Both the position numbers and the translations under genes were made by a program. Under the pieces are notes generated by a model. It made no database searches. It had not been told where the DNA came from and saw only the letters and a program-made list of their open reading frames with translations. A stretch of 15,983 nucleotides of DNA from an uncultured Lachnospiraceae bacterium (GTDB lineage Bacteria > Bacillota_A > Clostridia > Lachnospirales > Lachnospiraceae): contig USJM01000019.1 of the NCBI GenBank assembly GCA_900555005.1, forward strand, positions 1 to 15,983. The letters run 5' to 3'. Positions 1 through 7,373 of this stretch are shown in pieces (position 1 is the stretch's first letter; each line of letters opens with the position of its first letter).

Positions 1-8
1 GATACAGC

Positions 9-28
9 AGCCTGTAAAGTAACAGGCT
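9..28. repeat. Short stem-loop at the left window edge
   Basis: AGCCTGT (9-15) and ACAGGCT (22-28) are perfect inverted arms around a 6-base loop. No T-run follows, so it is a poor intrinsic terminator. It lies immediately before the 19-base palindrome at 32-50, so the 5' region of the first gene carries two inverted repeats in tandem. It could be the end of an upstream transcript, part of a regulatory leader, or a protein-binding site. The sequence to the left is not available. Confidence 0.45.
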
Positions 29-31
29 ACA

Positions 32-50
32 TTTCGCCAACTTGGCGAAA
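32..50. repeat. 19-base perfect palindrome, copy 1 (operator-like)
   Basis: TTTCGCCAA and TTGGCGAAA are exact inverted arms around a single C. The same 19 bases recur at 3980-3998. This copy ends 43 bases before the preferred ATG of the first gene. A perfect odd-length palindrome used twice, each time just upstream of a gene, suggests a binding site for a dimeric regulator or a small mobile palindromic repeat. In RNA it could also form a hairpin. The choice between these is inference. Confidence 0.6.
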
Positions 51-93
51 GTTGTATTTGGTCTATGGGAGATGAATGTGAAAGGTGAATACT

Positions 94-693
94 ATGCGGA
101 CAGTAACAAGGGCTCTTGACGCAGATGAAACAGACCTTCTAGTCGAAATGGTAAACTCTGATGCGGTATCTACGCCAGAAGAACTAAGGAAGGTCATTGG
201 CAGGAACATCCAGGAAATGAAAAAAGGATATGAGAGGGAACGCAGGATTGACTTTGACCTCGTGGACCCGGAAAGAATCTTCAAGACAGAAGAGGGATAT
301 AAGCTTGTATATAAGCCAAAGGCAGAAGGGACATTCATCCACCCGGTTTCGATCAGCATACGGAAGAGCGAAATAAAAAACGGGCGATTCAGCGTTGTAC
401 TGGATGGCTATGACCCGGAATCCGGGAGGAAATACATCCATATAAATACGGCGGACTGGAAAGGGTTCGTCAGTAGAAATGTCGTTGAATGGAACGCGAA
501 TATGTCACGGTATATGGAATGTGTGCTGGAATGTTCTAGCCTTTCAAAGAAACGAATGACGGAAGCACTGACAAATCTCAAAAACAAAATGACCATGGAG
601 AAATCAGGGACACGATCATCGAAAACCTTGAAGGAAGACTTTCGCCAGCCATCAGCCGTGCGATCATGTTGGAGCCAAAGGATGCCAGGCTGA
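94..693 (+). CDS. Unknown large protein, N-terminal part (frameshifted gene)
   Basis: This is the first part of a gene that continues, after a one-base shift near 600, in the frame of the next entry. ATG 94 is preferred because AAAGGTG (81-87) stands at good distance. A GTG at 85 is possible, and a stop at 73 limits the frame upstream. About 169 residues precede the shift; what follows in this frame to 693 is probably out-of-frame noise. No signal peptide or membrane segment is seen. Residues 95-167, with GYD at 105-107 and then SGRK, resemble residues 105-180 of the next gene (GYD at 118-120, then TGKK), so the two are probably divergent paralogues. Function is unknown. With one base restored, the joined gene would encode about 563 residues. 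Confidence 0.6.
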   Translation: MRTVTRALDADETDLLVEMVNSDAVSTPEELRKVIGRNIQEMKKGYERERRIDFDLVDPERIFKTEEGYKLVYKPKAEGTFIHPVSISIRKSEIKNGRFSVVLDGYDPESGRKYIHINTADWKGFVSRNVVEWNANMSRYMECVLECSSLSKKRMTEALTNLKNKMTMEKSGTRSSKTLKEDFRQPSAVRSCWSQRMPG

Positions 694-1784
694 CCGATCA
701 CACAAAGCCGAATGTCGAGATCAAAAACAAGATATATAACCATGCACAGTTTGAGAGTGTCCGAAAGATACCGGATATTGCCTGGATGCAGGAACGTGCA
801 ATCGACCCGGAGAACAGGCTGCTTGGGTATCACAACACACACATGCCTGTCATAAGGAATCTGTATAACAGATATTTGGACGGGGAAGATGTTGGAAAAA
901 TTGCAGATGAGGCTGCATTGCATATAGAAAATAAAGTAATGCAGGGAAAATACCATGCCCTGTTTGAAGATATCGAGCGTGCAAAACCTTTCATCATGGA
1001 AGAAACACTGAAAGAGAGCGAAAAAGCGGAAATCGAGGCGTTTAACGTCAGAGTCGAAAAAGCAAGAAGGATAGTAATAGACAACGGGAAATCCATAAGG
1101 ATCTATCCATTTGGAAGCGAGTGGCGGCGGCAGGACTCATTTCTCCTGACAGAAGGAATGATGCGGAAATATGCAGAGCAGATTGCAAAACTGGAAGGGA
1201 GGGAGAAGCCTGACCGGAGAGATACCCTTTACAGGGTTGAAAGGCACGCGCAGGAAAACCTGAAGAAAAACAAGAGGATCTGCTTCGTGAAAGATGTGAC
1301 TGCGTATGGCAGGAGCGATACCCCATTTGCTGACGAGGTGAGTTTTATGTTGCAGCCCAAATGCCCTGGTGCGATCAGGATCACTACTAAAAATGGAAAC
1401 GTTGTTGACGAGTGCCTGAAGGACAAGAAGCTTGCTGAAAACTATAGCGCATACTGGGAAAATGGGTTTTATGCGGTTGCGCCTACACTTAACGACCTTT
1501 TTCTTATACCCAAGTCGCTTATGCCGAGGGAACAAATCAATGAGATCATGCTCTCCGCAAAAGAAGAGATTCGGAAAGACGAGCCTGAATTTGCAAAACT
1601 CTATGACACTAGCATGAAATCGAAGGATGCATCCGTAAAAATCATGGGGGTTCTTGAATACGCCCCTGAAAAGAAAGGGTACATCAGGGAAGACGGGGAA
1701 ATTGCACTTACATGGAAAGAAGAAACGGCGAGATCTGTCAAAGAAGTGAAGCAAACTGCTAAAACGCTTACAAATGTGCAGTAG
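666..1784 (+). CDS. Unknown large protein, C-terminal part (possible DUF5688-like segments)
   Basis: This is the second part of the gene begun at 94. ATG 666 is only the first in-frame ATG. The frame is open further back and reads protein-like (DTIIENLEGRLSPAI) from about 600, with no ribosome binding site before 666, so it is not an independent start. Fragment residues 61-110 (NLYNRYLDGEDVGKIADE) and 265-315 (GFYAVAP...LFLIP) remind me of DUF5688 proteins, which are common in Lachnospiraceae accessory regions. That is a recalled pattern, not a search result. The tail GVLEYAP (328-334) resembles GILEYAP in the small gene at 5274. It is soluble and charged, with no enzymatic motif recognised. 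The stop lies 15 bases before the next gene, which suggests one operon. Confidence 0.6.
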   Translation: MLEPKDARLTDHTKPNVEIKNKIYNHAQFESVRKIPDIAWMQERAIDPENRLLGYHNTHMPVIRNLYNRYLDGEDVGKIADEAALHIENKVMQGKYHALFEDIERAKPFIMEETLKESEKAEIEAFNVRVEKARRIVIDNGKSIRIYPFGSEWRRQDSFLLTEGMMRKYAEQIAKLEGREKPDRRDTLYRVERHAQENLKKNKRICFVKDVTAYGRSDTPFADEVSFMLQPKCPGAIRITTKNGNVVDECLKDKKLAENYSAYWENGFYAVAPTLNDLFLIPKSLMPREQINEIMLSAKEEIRKDEPEFAKLYDTSMKSKDASVKIMGVLEYAPEKKGYIREDGEIALTWKEETARSVKEVKQTAKTLTNVQ

Positions 1785-1799
1785 GGTAGGAGGATAAAA

Positions 1800-3962
1800 A
1801 TGGCAAGTCCGAAAGAGTACGAAAAAGACCTGATGATGGCAAATATGGAACAGTATGCCGTGACTGGCACTGAGGCTGTTATCCAGAAGATGTTCGAGAA
1901 TACGGCATATCCGGGCGCCGCCCTGGAAAAACACGATCCTTTCTCCAGGGAATGGACAAGGGATGCAATCCATTTTTTAGAGCTTTATCCAGGACATGAA
2001 ATCCGAATGTCTTTTTCTATCATTACCAAAGATGGGTTGGATGTTGATGGAAAAGAGTTTATATACGGATCGTTGGTTGCCATGGATGCGGGCATTGGGA
2101 TCCGGAAACCGGATGTGAATGGTGAATATGAACTCTATCTACATATTGAAGGGTACGATATCCTGACAGGGAAAAAAGTGCTTGAAATTAATTCCCCTGA
2201 TTTAAAGAATGAACTGGGGATCCCAGGGACCGTGGCCAGGTGGAAAGATGATATTGATGCGTTTATTGCTGAGTATGCCCAAAACGGTTTGATCGCAAGC
2301 GAGGACATAGATATGGTAATGAGCCGTTTGAAAGAGGAGGTGGTGGAATACGAGGGAAAAAGCCTGATAGGTACTGATGCCCAGCTGGTCGATAAAGATG
2401 ATGAAGAAAAGATTGTCGGAATCATTTCTCCGATGACAAATACAAGGGCGGCAATTAGCAGGATGGCGGAGGATGCCCGGAATTCATTTTCAACCTTTGG
2501 ATATAGCAAGAAATATTACCCATTGTACAGCGGATGTTTTAAAAGAGACAGGTTTGGAAACATCTCCATGACGAAAAAGAAAAACTATGTCGAAGTTAAA
2601 ATCGATCCGAAGCTCCAAGATGCGGAGGTGATCTTTAAAGCGCGTGGCGAAAATAAGGAACCTATTGACATATCAGTAAAAGGCTCCCCGCTGATGGTAT
2701 GGTATAATCCAAAGCTCTCCGGCATTATGGACGCTTATATGGAACAATATGCCCCGCTTGGCATTGAAAACGAGTCTAGGATCGAATACGGATTGTATTC
2801 GTACAGACTTGCCAATTATTTTGCATACGGAACCCCGAAAGGAAGGAATCTTGCCCAGCCAGAATTGCAGCCAGAATTTTTATCGGTACTTTCAAAAGAA
2901 CTTCAAAAGCAGCTTCCGGACGAAATCAGGAACGCACTTAAGATTACGTCTGACGGGAACCAGCTCCGTATGTCGCTCCCTGATTCAAAAGAAAATACCA
3001 GGATTCCGTTCCCTGAGAGTGGGAAGGGGGAAGTATTCACATGGCATGGCAGCATAGAGGATGAAGGGTATATAAAAGAAGGCACGATGGAATACCTCTT
3101 CAGGGAGTGCATTGTCGGAAGGATTGACCTCGCGACATGTGCTTCAAGGGTATTGGACATGGAGCAAGTGGAAAATATAGAGGCATCCCTTTTTAGGACG
3201 CTTTATAACCTTGATGCTTGCAGGCCATACCTGTTCCCGGTGCAGACAGACAAGCCGAACGAGCATTCCTGGATATCTTACAGGGATACGGACGGGCAGG
3301 TCTATGAAATCCGGGTTTGTCCGTTCAATGACCCGCATGACTATTTCATGGTAACGGACGACATTGCAGAGGACTGGGTCAGCCAGACGAGAGGCAGGGA
3401 AGAAAAGACAAAGCAGGCGCTTGAAGACGATCTGATCCAGTGTGCACTTGAAAATGCATATACGCAGGAAGGAAGGATAGCTGAGAACAGGATCGTGCAG
3501 TTGGATTCTCCGGAATCAGTAGCGAATATCCCAAATAACAAGACACAATTTGTCGCTGAATACACAGAACTGGAAGATCATGCAACGTATGTCGTCTACG
3601 AGGATGAATATTACGAAGACAAGGAACATGAAGAGTACCAGTACAAGGGACCGTCTGAAGATACTAAAAAGGAACTTTCTCAAAAGATGCCGGAGGGATA
3701 CCTGTTGGTTCCGACATGTGTAGTGCTTGCAATTGCAGTTTCAAAAAATGCAATCGATGAAGATAGGGTTTCAAAAATCAGGGAGTTTGTTGGAAAAACC
3801 CAGGAAAACAACATCAACGTATATGGGAAAAGGTATAGGCTTCCGGGTATCCTGAAAGTAGATCCAAAGACGCTCACGATGGAAAAGGAAGACGGCACCA
3901 TTGTAAGGCCTGTTGCAGAAACTATCAGGCGCTCCATTTCTGAGCCTGCAAAGAAAATATAA
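1800..3962 (+). CDS. Unknown 720-residue protein, paralogous to the preceding gene
   Basis: The start is well set: TAGGAGG (1787-1793) stands 6 bases before ATG 1800. The product is long, soluble and rich in acidic and aromatic residues, with no signal peptide, membrane segment or known catalytic motif that I can see. Residues 105-180 (NGEYELYLHIEGYD, TGKK, EINSPDLK) match the preceding gene in spacing and key residues. A weaker version may recur around 265-340 (AYMEQYAPLG beside FIAEYAQNGL). The C-terminus (GYLLVP at 633-638, then GILKVDP at 683-689) follows the same layout as the preceding protein's GFYAVAP and GVLEYAP. The stretch around residues 590-625 is strongly Glu/Asp/Tyr-rich. It lies between its paralogue and an AAA+ ATPase, so it may be a substrate or partner of that ATPase. 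The function is not identified. Confidence 0.75.
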   Translation: MASPKEYEKDLMMANMEQYAVTGTEAVIQKMFENTAYPGAALEKHDPFSREWTRDAIHFLELYPGHEIRMSFSIITKDGLDVDGKEFIYGSLVAMDAGIGIRKPDVNGEYELYLHIEGYDILTGKKVLEINSPDLKNELGIPGTVARWKDDIDAFIAEYAQNGLIASEDIDMVMSRLKEEVVEYEGKSLIGTDAQLVDKDDEEKIVGIISPMTNTRAAISRMAEDARNSFSTFGYSKKYYPLYSGCFKRDRFGNISMTKKKNYVEVKIDPKLQDAEVIFKARGENKEPIDISVKGSPLMVWYNPKLSGIMDAYMEQYAPLGIENESRIEYGLYSYRLANYFAYGTPKGRNLAQPELQPEFLSVLSKELQKQLPDEIRNALKITSDGNQLRMSLPDSKENTRIPFPESGKGEVFTWHGSIEDEGYIKEGTMEYLFRECIVGRIDLATCASRVLDMEQVENIEASLFRTLYNLDACRPYLFPVQTDKPNEHSWISYRDTDGQVYEIRVCPFNDPHDYFMVTDDIAEDWVSQTRGREEKTKQALEDDLIQCALENAYTQEGRIAENRIVQLDSPESVANIPNNKTQFVAEYTELEDHATYVVYEDEYYEDKEHEEYQYKGPSEDTKKELSQKMPEGYLLVPTCVVLAIAVSKNAIDEDRVSKIREFVGKTQENNINVYGKRYRLPGILKVDPKTLTMEKEDGTIVRPVAETIRRSISEPAKKI

Positions 3963-3976
3963 TCGGTAAAGAGGAG

Positions 3977-4001
3977 ACTTTTCGCCAACTTGGCGAAAAG
4001 T
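3977..4001. repeat. 25-base perfect palindrome, copy 2, upstream of the AAA+ gene
   Basis: Twelve-base arms (ACTTTTCGCCAA at 3977-3988 and its exact complement at 3990-4001) flank a single C. The inner 19 bases are identical to the copy at 32-50. It follows GAGGAG (3971-3976) and covers a possible TTG start at 3990. If ATG 4029 is the true start, the palindrome is wholly intergenic, ending 27 bases before that ATG, much like copy 1. As RNA it would form a 10-base-pair hairpin that could hide the GAGGAG or TTG region. Confidence 0.65.
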
Positions 4002-4028
4002 GCATATTTGCCAGCAGCGGTGAATTAT

Positions 4029-5177
4029 ATGAAAAAAGAAAAGGCAATATTTGTCATAAGCACCCTGATATTCTATGTCGGGGTGTTTTCCCTGATGGGG
4101 GATATTAGCTATGCTGCATACCGGATTTACCAGAAACAGCCAATTAACTATATAGTCGCGGCAATCATCGGCGTGGCCTGCATTTCTGTATCGTATATTA
4201 CCAACACAATCGCTGTGGAGTACCGCCAAAGGCTGCAATCAGACGGATATGGTGGCAGGGGCAAACAGTACAAGTATATGTCGAAGCAGGAGCAGAAGGT
4301 TGCCGACATCATGTCAATCCAACAGGACGAAGCCGCACTTCCCGAGAATGAGTTCAGGGGGATGGTCAAACCGGGGAGCAGAAATCCTGACATGGAGCTT
4401 TCAAGCATGATCGGGCTTGAGAACGTCAAGGAAACAGTTCTTGACATGAAAGCAAAAATGGAGATGACCCCTAAAAGGGAAAGAAGATGTCAAAGCTATG
4501 CCTTCCTCGGGGAGCCAGGTACTGGAAAAACGACCGTCGCCGGAATCCTTGCCGGCTATTTAAAAAAATACGGATATATCCAGGCGAGTGAGTATGTCGT
4601 TTGTGATGCTGCTACCTTGATCTCTTCGCAAGACCCGGTAAGACGGACAAACATCCTCCTACGGCGAAGCAAGGGTAAAGTCCTTCTCCTGGACGAAGCC
4701 TACGCGCTTGCGTGCAATCCGGCTGTGGGGGCGCAGCTTCTTTCGATCATAATAGACGATATGGAGAACAACCGGGGGAAGACTGCGTTTATATTTGCTG
4801 GATACTCGCAGGACATGCACGCGCTATTCGCCCTAAACAGGGGACTCAAAGACCGGATTGATGGATACCTGTTTTTCGAAAATTATACATCGGAGGAAAT
4901 GGGGAAGATATTTGAGAAGTTTATCAATGCTGCCGGGTATGGCTGTACAGAAGAAGCGAAAGAAGCGGCAGTAGCTGTTTTCATCAGGCTTGCAGAACAC
5001 AATCATTTTGCAAACGCAAGATCGGCGCGTGTCGTAGCGGAAGAGGCTATTACAAGGCACCAGCGGCGTGTGTATGACAAAGAAGTCCCAAAGGCTGAGC
5101 GCTACATGGTGAAACCGGAAGATGTCGCGTATAACGAAGCAAAAGAAGCTTACTTTGCAGAAGAAGCAGACAGATAA
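4029..5177 (+). CDS. Membrane-anchored AAA+ ATPase, CbxX/CfqX (SpoVK-like) family
   Basis: From ATG 4029 the product has 382 residues. Two hydrophobic segments (about 6-24 and 41-59) anchor the N-terminus. A charged linker follows, then one AAA+ domain that starts near SSMIGLENVKE. Walker A is GEPGTGKT (161-168) and Walker B is VLLLDE (218-223). The family sequence AFIFAGYSQDM precedes an arginine-finger region, GLKDRI (R276), and sensor 2 is NARSAR (329-334). CbxX-type ATPases remodel protein complexes; relatives include RuBisCO activase CbbX and type VII EccA. The N-terminal membrane hairpin is not part of the basic family and suggests work at the membrane. The alternative start is TTG 3990 behind GAGGAG, which adds 13 residues. 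ATG 4029 is preferred for GCGGTGA (4017-4023) and the KKEK just before the first membrane segment. It is probably co-transcribed with the two upstream genes. Confidence 0.85.
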   Translation: MKKEKAIFVISTLIFYVGVFSLMGDISYAAYRIYQKQPINYIVAAIIGVACISVSYITNTIAVEYRQRLQSDGYGGRGKQYKYMSKQEQKVADIMSIQQDEAALPENEFRGMVKPGSRNPDMELSSMIGLENVKETVLDMKAKMEMTPKRERRCQSYAFLGEPGTGKTTVAGILAGYLKKYGYIQASEYVVCDAATLISSQDPVRRTNILLRRSKGKVLLLDEAYALACNPAVGAQLLSIIIDDMENNRGKTAFIFAGYSQDMHALFALNRGLKDRIDGYLFFENYTSEEMGKIFEKFINAAGYGCTEEAKEAAVAVFIRLAEHNHFANARSARVVAEEAITRHQRRVYDKEVPKAERYMVKPEDVAYNEAKEAYFAEEADR

Positions 5178-5209
5178 GTCCCTTTGGAGCATAGAAGACG
5201 CATAGCCCA

Positions 5210-5239
5210 TTGACAGAAACTATGTGGCACATATATATT
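5210..5239 (+). promoter_or_regulatory. Sigma-A-type promoter before the 175-residue gene
   Basis: A perfect -35 TTGACA (5210-5215) is followed after 18 bases by TATATT (5234-5239), or after 16 bases by TATATA. The downstream gene starts at 5274 with GGAGGTGAT (5262-5270), an almost perfect anti-SD match. This gene can therefore be transcribed separately from the ATPase operon and is likely well expressed. Confidence 0.55.
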
Positions 5240-5273
5240 TTAACAAAGAGAAGCCATATACGGAGGTGATGCT

Positions 5274-5801
5274 ATGCTGTCGGTTTATCGCGTCACATTT
5301 GATGTTAAATATTCTGATTCATTCGGCGGGTATGCCGTAGATATTGAATCCCCTACATGGACACAAGCCCTGGAAGAGGCTGTAAGCCGCTGGAAAAGGA
5401 CATCCAACAGGAAAATGTATAACCTTTCTGTCAGCCGTCTTGTAGACCATCCTGAAAGATTTATACACAGGAGTATAACTAGGGCATATGCGCCTTTTTG
5501 GGGTATATCACAATATGGGGATATAGCTGTGACGGTGTCTGAGAAAATATACCTGGAAGGCCATACGGAAGGAACGGGGACAGTACAAACAGCCCATGCA
5601 GGCACGAATACCATTGTGGCCATGGGCGAAGAAGCTGAAGAGGCAAGACAGTATAGGGATGAGCTGATCACAGGGATACTTGAATATGCACCTGGAAAAT
5701 ACTCAATGGACCAGCTTTGCTCATATAACAATGGTAGGCTCGAGAAAACGTTTGACAGGGTAAGCCGTAAAGCATTCCAGAAGATGTTCCATTGTGCGTG
5801 A
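5274..5801 (+). CDS. Orphan 175-residue protein of unknown function
   Basis: ATG 5274 follows the very strong ribosome binding site GGAGGTGAT (5262-5270) and a good promoter. The 175-residue product is soluble, with no signal peptide or membrane segment and no motif I recognise. Its N-terminus alternates hydrophobic and polar residues (YRVTFDVKYSD, YAVDIES), as in a beta-rich fold. The middle is Gly/Thr-rich, and near the C-terminus GILEYAPGKYSM resembles the tail of the gene ending at 1784 (GVLEYAPEKK). That suggests a shared short segment or common partner within this cassette. It stands 96 bases after the ATPase gene and 95 bases before the next gene. Confidence 0.7.
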   Translation: MLSVYRVTFDVKYSDSFGGYAVDIESPTWTQALEEAVSRWKRTSNRKMYNLSVSRLVDHPERFIHRSITRAYAPFWGISQYGDIAVTVSEKIYLEGHTEGTGTVQTAHAGTNTIVAMGEEAEEARQYRDELITGILEYAPGKYSMDQLCSYNNGRLEKTFDRVSRKAFQKMFHCA

Positions 5802-5822
5802 CAATAAAAGAAGATATAAATA

Positions 5823-5851
5823 GTGAAATAAAGTGCTGAAAAGAGTACAAT
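5823..5851 (+). promoter_or_regulatory. Possible promoter before the small RHH-like gene
   Basis: GTGAAA (5823-5828) is followed, 17 bases later, by TACAAT (5846-5851) in a strongly AT-rich intergenic stretch. The -35 matches the consensus at four of six positions and the -10 at five of six. It lies 45 bases before the ATG at 5897. Confidence 0.35.
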
Positions 5852-5896
5852 AATTACATATTTATATCAACATATAGGGAGGAGACATTCAGGTAA

Positions 5897-6178
5897 ATGG
5901 GCAATGGCGTGAAGGATAAAAAGCCGACAGACCCGGTCGATGATGAAAAAAGGCGGAGGCAGAGGGAATATCAAAAAAGGTATGACCAGCGAATCAAGTC
6001 ATACTATGTCTCGTTGCGGCTTCTTCAAAACTCTGAAAGTGACAAGCCTATCATTGACAGATTAAGGGAAGTATCAGAAATGCCTTATGGCAGCAAGCAG
6101 GGATATATCAAGAAGCTGATCCTTCAGGATATCGAAAAAGAAAGTTCGGGCGACACACCTGAAAAAAACAATACCTGA
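5897..6178 (+). CDS. Small basic ribbon-helix-helix-like protein
   Basis: The 93-residue product starts at ATG 5897, 11 bases after AGGGAGGAG (5877-5885). The N-terminus is highly charged (DEKRRRQREYQKRYDQR). It is followed by a short strand-like segment (SYYVSLRLL), an acidic helix (DKPIIDRLREV) and QGYIKKLILQDIEK. This layout (V.LRL, then D..II..L, then KQGYIKKLI) is typical of short predicted RHH DNA-binding proteins found on Firmicute plasmids and integrative elements. It could be the regulator that binds the TTTCGCCAACTTGGCGAAA palindromes, but that is inference from neighbourhood. The alternative is an element maintenance or mobilisation accessory protein. It ends 68 bases before the transposase gene. 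Confidence 0.65.
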   Translation: MGNGVKDKKPTDPVDDEKRRRQREYQKRYDQRIKSYYVSLRLLQNSESDKPIIDRLREVSEMPYGSKQGYIKKLILQDIEKESSGDTPEKNNT

Positions 6179-6246
6179 TACGTCCCCTCACAAAGTAACC
6201 CTCTTAAATTACGCAGGCATCGCATACTCATATAAGGGGGCAACCT

Positions 6247-7311
6247 ATGGGGGAGAGATACAGCCATCTTTCAAAAGCAGCCAGGCTGAAAGTTGAAGCA
6301 CTGTTGCAGGCAAGACTCAAAGTCACTGAAATAGCAAAGATAATAGGTGTAGATAGAAGTACTATATATAGGGAAATAAAGAGAGGGCAGTATGAAGGGC
6401 TGACCAAGCTGCTCGAAAAAGAAAAACGGTATAGCGCCGATATTGCAGAAAACAAATACAGGGAAAACCTGTCACAGAAAGGACCATCGTTGAAGATTGG
6501 AAAAGACCATGCCCTTGCAGCATATATCGAGGACAGGATTCTTAATGATGGCCTAAGCCCAGAAGCAGTGCTCGGTGAAATGAAAGTTACCGGGAAGGAA
6601 AAGGAGTTTACTGTAACCATATGTACAACGACGCTTTACAGTTATATCGACAAGGGGATATTTCTGTACCTTACAAATAAAGACCTTCCAGAGAAGACGA
6701 GAAGGAAGAAAAAATACAGACGTATAAGAAGGATTCAGAAACGGGCGGCAGCCGGGGACAGTATTGAAAAGAGGCCGAAAAACGTCGATACCAGGGCTGA
6801 ATTTGGAAACTGGGAAATGGATACAGTAAGAGGGAAACAGGGTGTTACAAAAAGCTGTATTCTGGCCCTTACAGAGCGAAAGACCCGCTATGAAATACTC
6901 TTCTTACTCCCTGATGGCACAACTGCGTCCGTTGTGCAAGCCCTTGACAGACTCGAGAACAAGTACCGGGAACGGTTTCCGTATATTTTCAAAACGATAA
7001 CGGTCGACAACGGTGTTGAATTTTCTGATTGCGAAAGCATGTCTAAAAGCACTTTGCACGAAGGTGAAAGAACGAAAATGTTTTACTGCCATCCTTATAG
7101 CAGTTTTGAGAGGGGCAGCAATGAGAATCTCAACAGGATGATGCGCCGGAAGATCCCGAAGGGAACAAACCTTGATAAATTAACTGACGAGGATGTGCAG
7201 GGGGTGTGTGGATGGATGAATCGATATCCAAGAGGTATTCTTGGGTTCAATTCATCTGAATCTGAATTTTTGAAGGAGTCAGATAAGGATTACTATGAAA
7301 GAGCCGGGTAA
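6247..7311 (+). CDS. IS30-family transposase
   Basis: The 354-residue product starts at ATG 6247, 6 bases after AAGGGGG (6234-6240). The N-terminal helix-turn-helix (about 25-47, VTEIAKIIGVDRSTIYREIK) is the IS30 HTH_38 type. The DDE catalytic core has D192 in GNWEMDTV, D254 in TVDNGVEF and E288 in ERGSNEN; the D254-E288 spacing is the DD(33)E spacing of IS30. Length is normal and the frame is intact, so the enzyme could be active. No convincing terminal inverted repeats could be found in 6179-6246 or 7312-7500, so the element boundaries are open. It lies between the accessory cassette and secA and may mark or have caused the junction. Confidence 0.93.
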   Translation: MGERYSHLSKAARLKVEALLQARLKVTEIAKIIGVDRSTIYREIKRGQYEGLTKLLEKEKRYSADIAENKYRENLSQKGPSLKIGKDHALAAYIEDRILNDGLSPEAVLGEMKVTGKEKEFTVTICTTTLYSYIDKGIFLYLTNKDLPEKTRRKKKYRRIRRIQKRAAAGDSIEKRPKNVDTRAEFGNWEMDTVRGKQGVTKSCILALTERKTRYEILFLLPDGTTASVVQALDRLENKYRERFPYIFKTITVDNGVEFSDCESMSKSTLHEGERTKMFYCHPYSSFERGSNENLNRMMRRKIPKGTNLDKLTDEDVQGVCGWMNRYPRGILGFNSSESEFLKESDKDYYERAG

Positions 7312-7342
7312 AAGCCCGAGTATATAAAGAAGCATCTTCTTC

Positions 7343-7373
7343 AGCACCAGAAAGTAAAGCTGGTGCTCTTTGT
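7343..7373 (+). terminator. Terminator-like hairpin after the transposase
   Basis: AGCACCAG (7343-7350) and CTGGTGCT (7360-7367) are perfect 8-base arms around a 9-base loop, followed by CTTTGTG. The T-run is interrupted, so termination may be weak. The hairpin starts 31 bases after the transposase stop and would also shield the element from read-through or protect the 3' end of the transcript. Confidence 0.5.

Noticed and set aside
1137..1973. Minus-strand open frame opposite the first large gene
   Set aside because: Its translation is Phe/Cys/His-rich and shadow-like; the plus-strand frame has protein-like composition and correct gene spacing.
3990..4028. TTG 3990 as the ATPase start
   Set aside because: The GAGGAG is 13 bases away and the start lies within a perfect palindrome; ATG 4029 has GCGGTGA at 5 bases and a basic residue cluster right before the membrane segment. 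Kept as an alternative.
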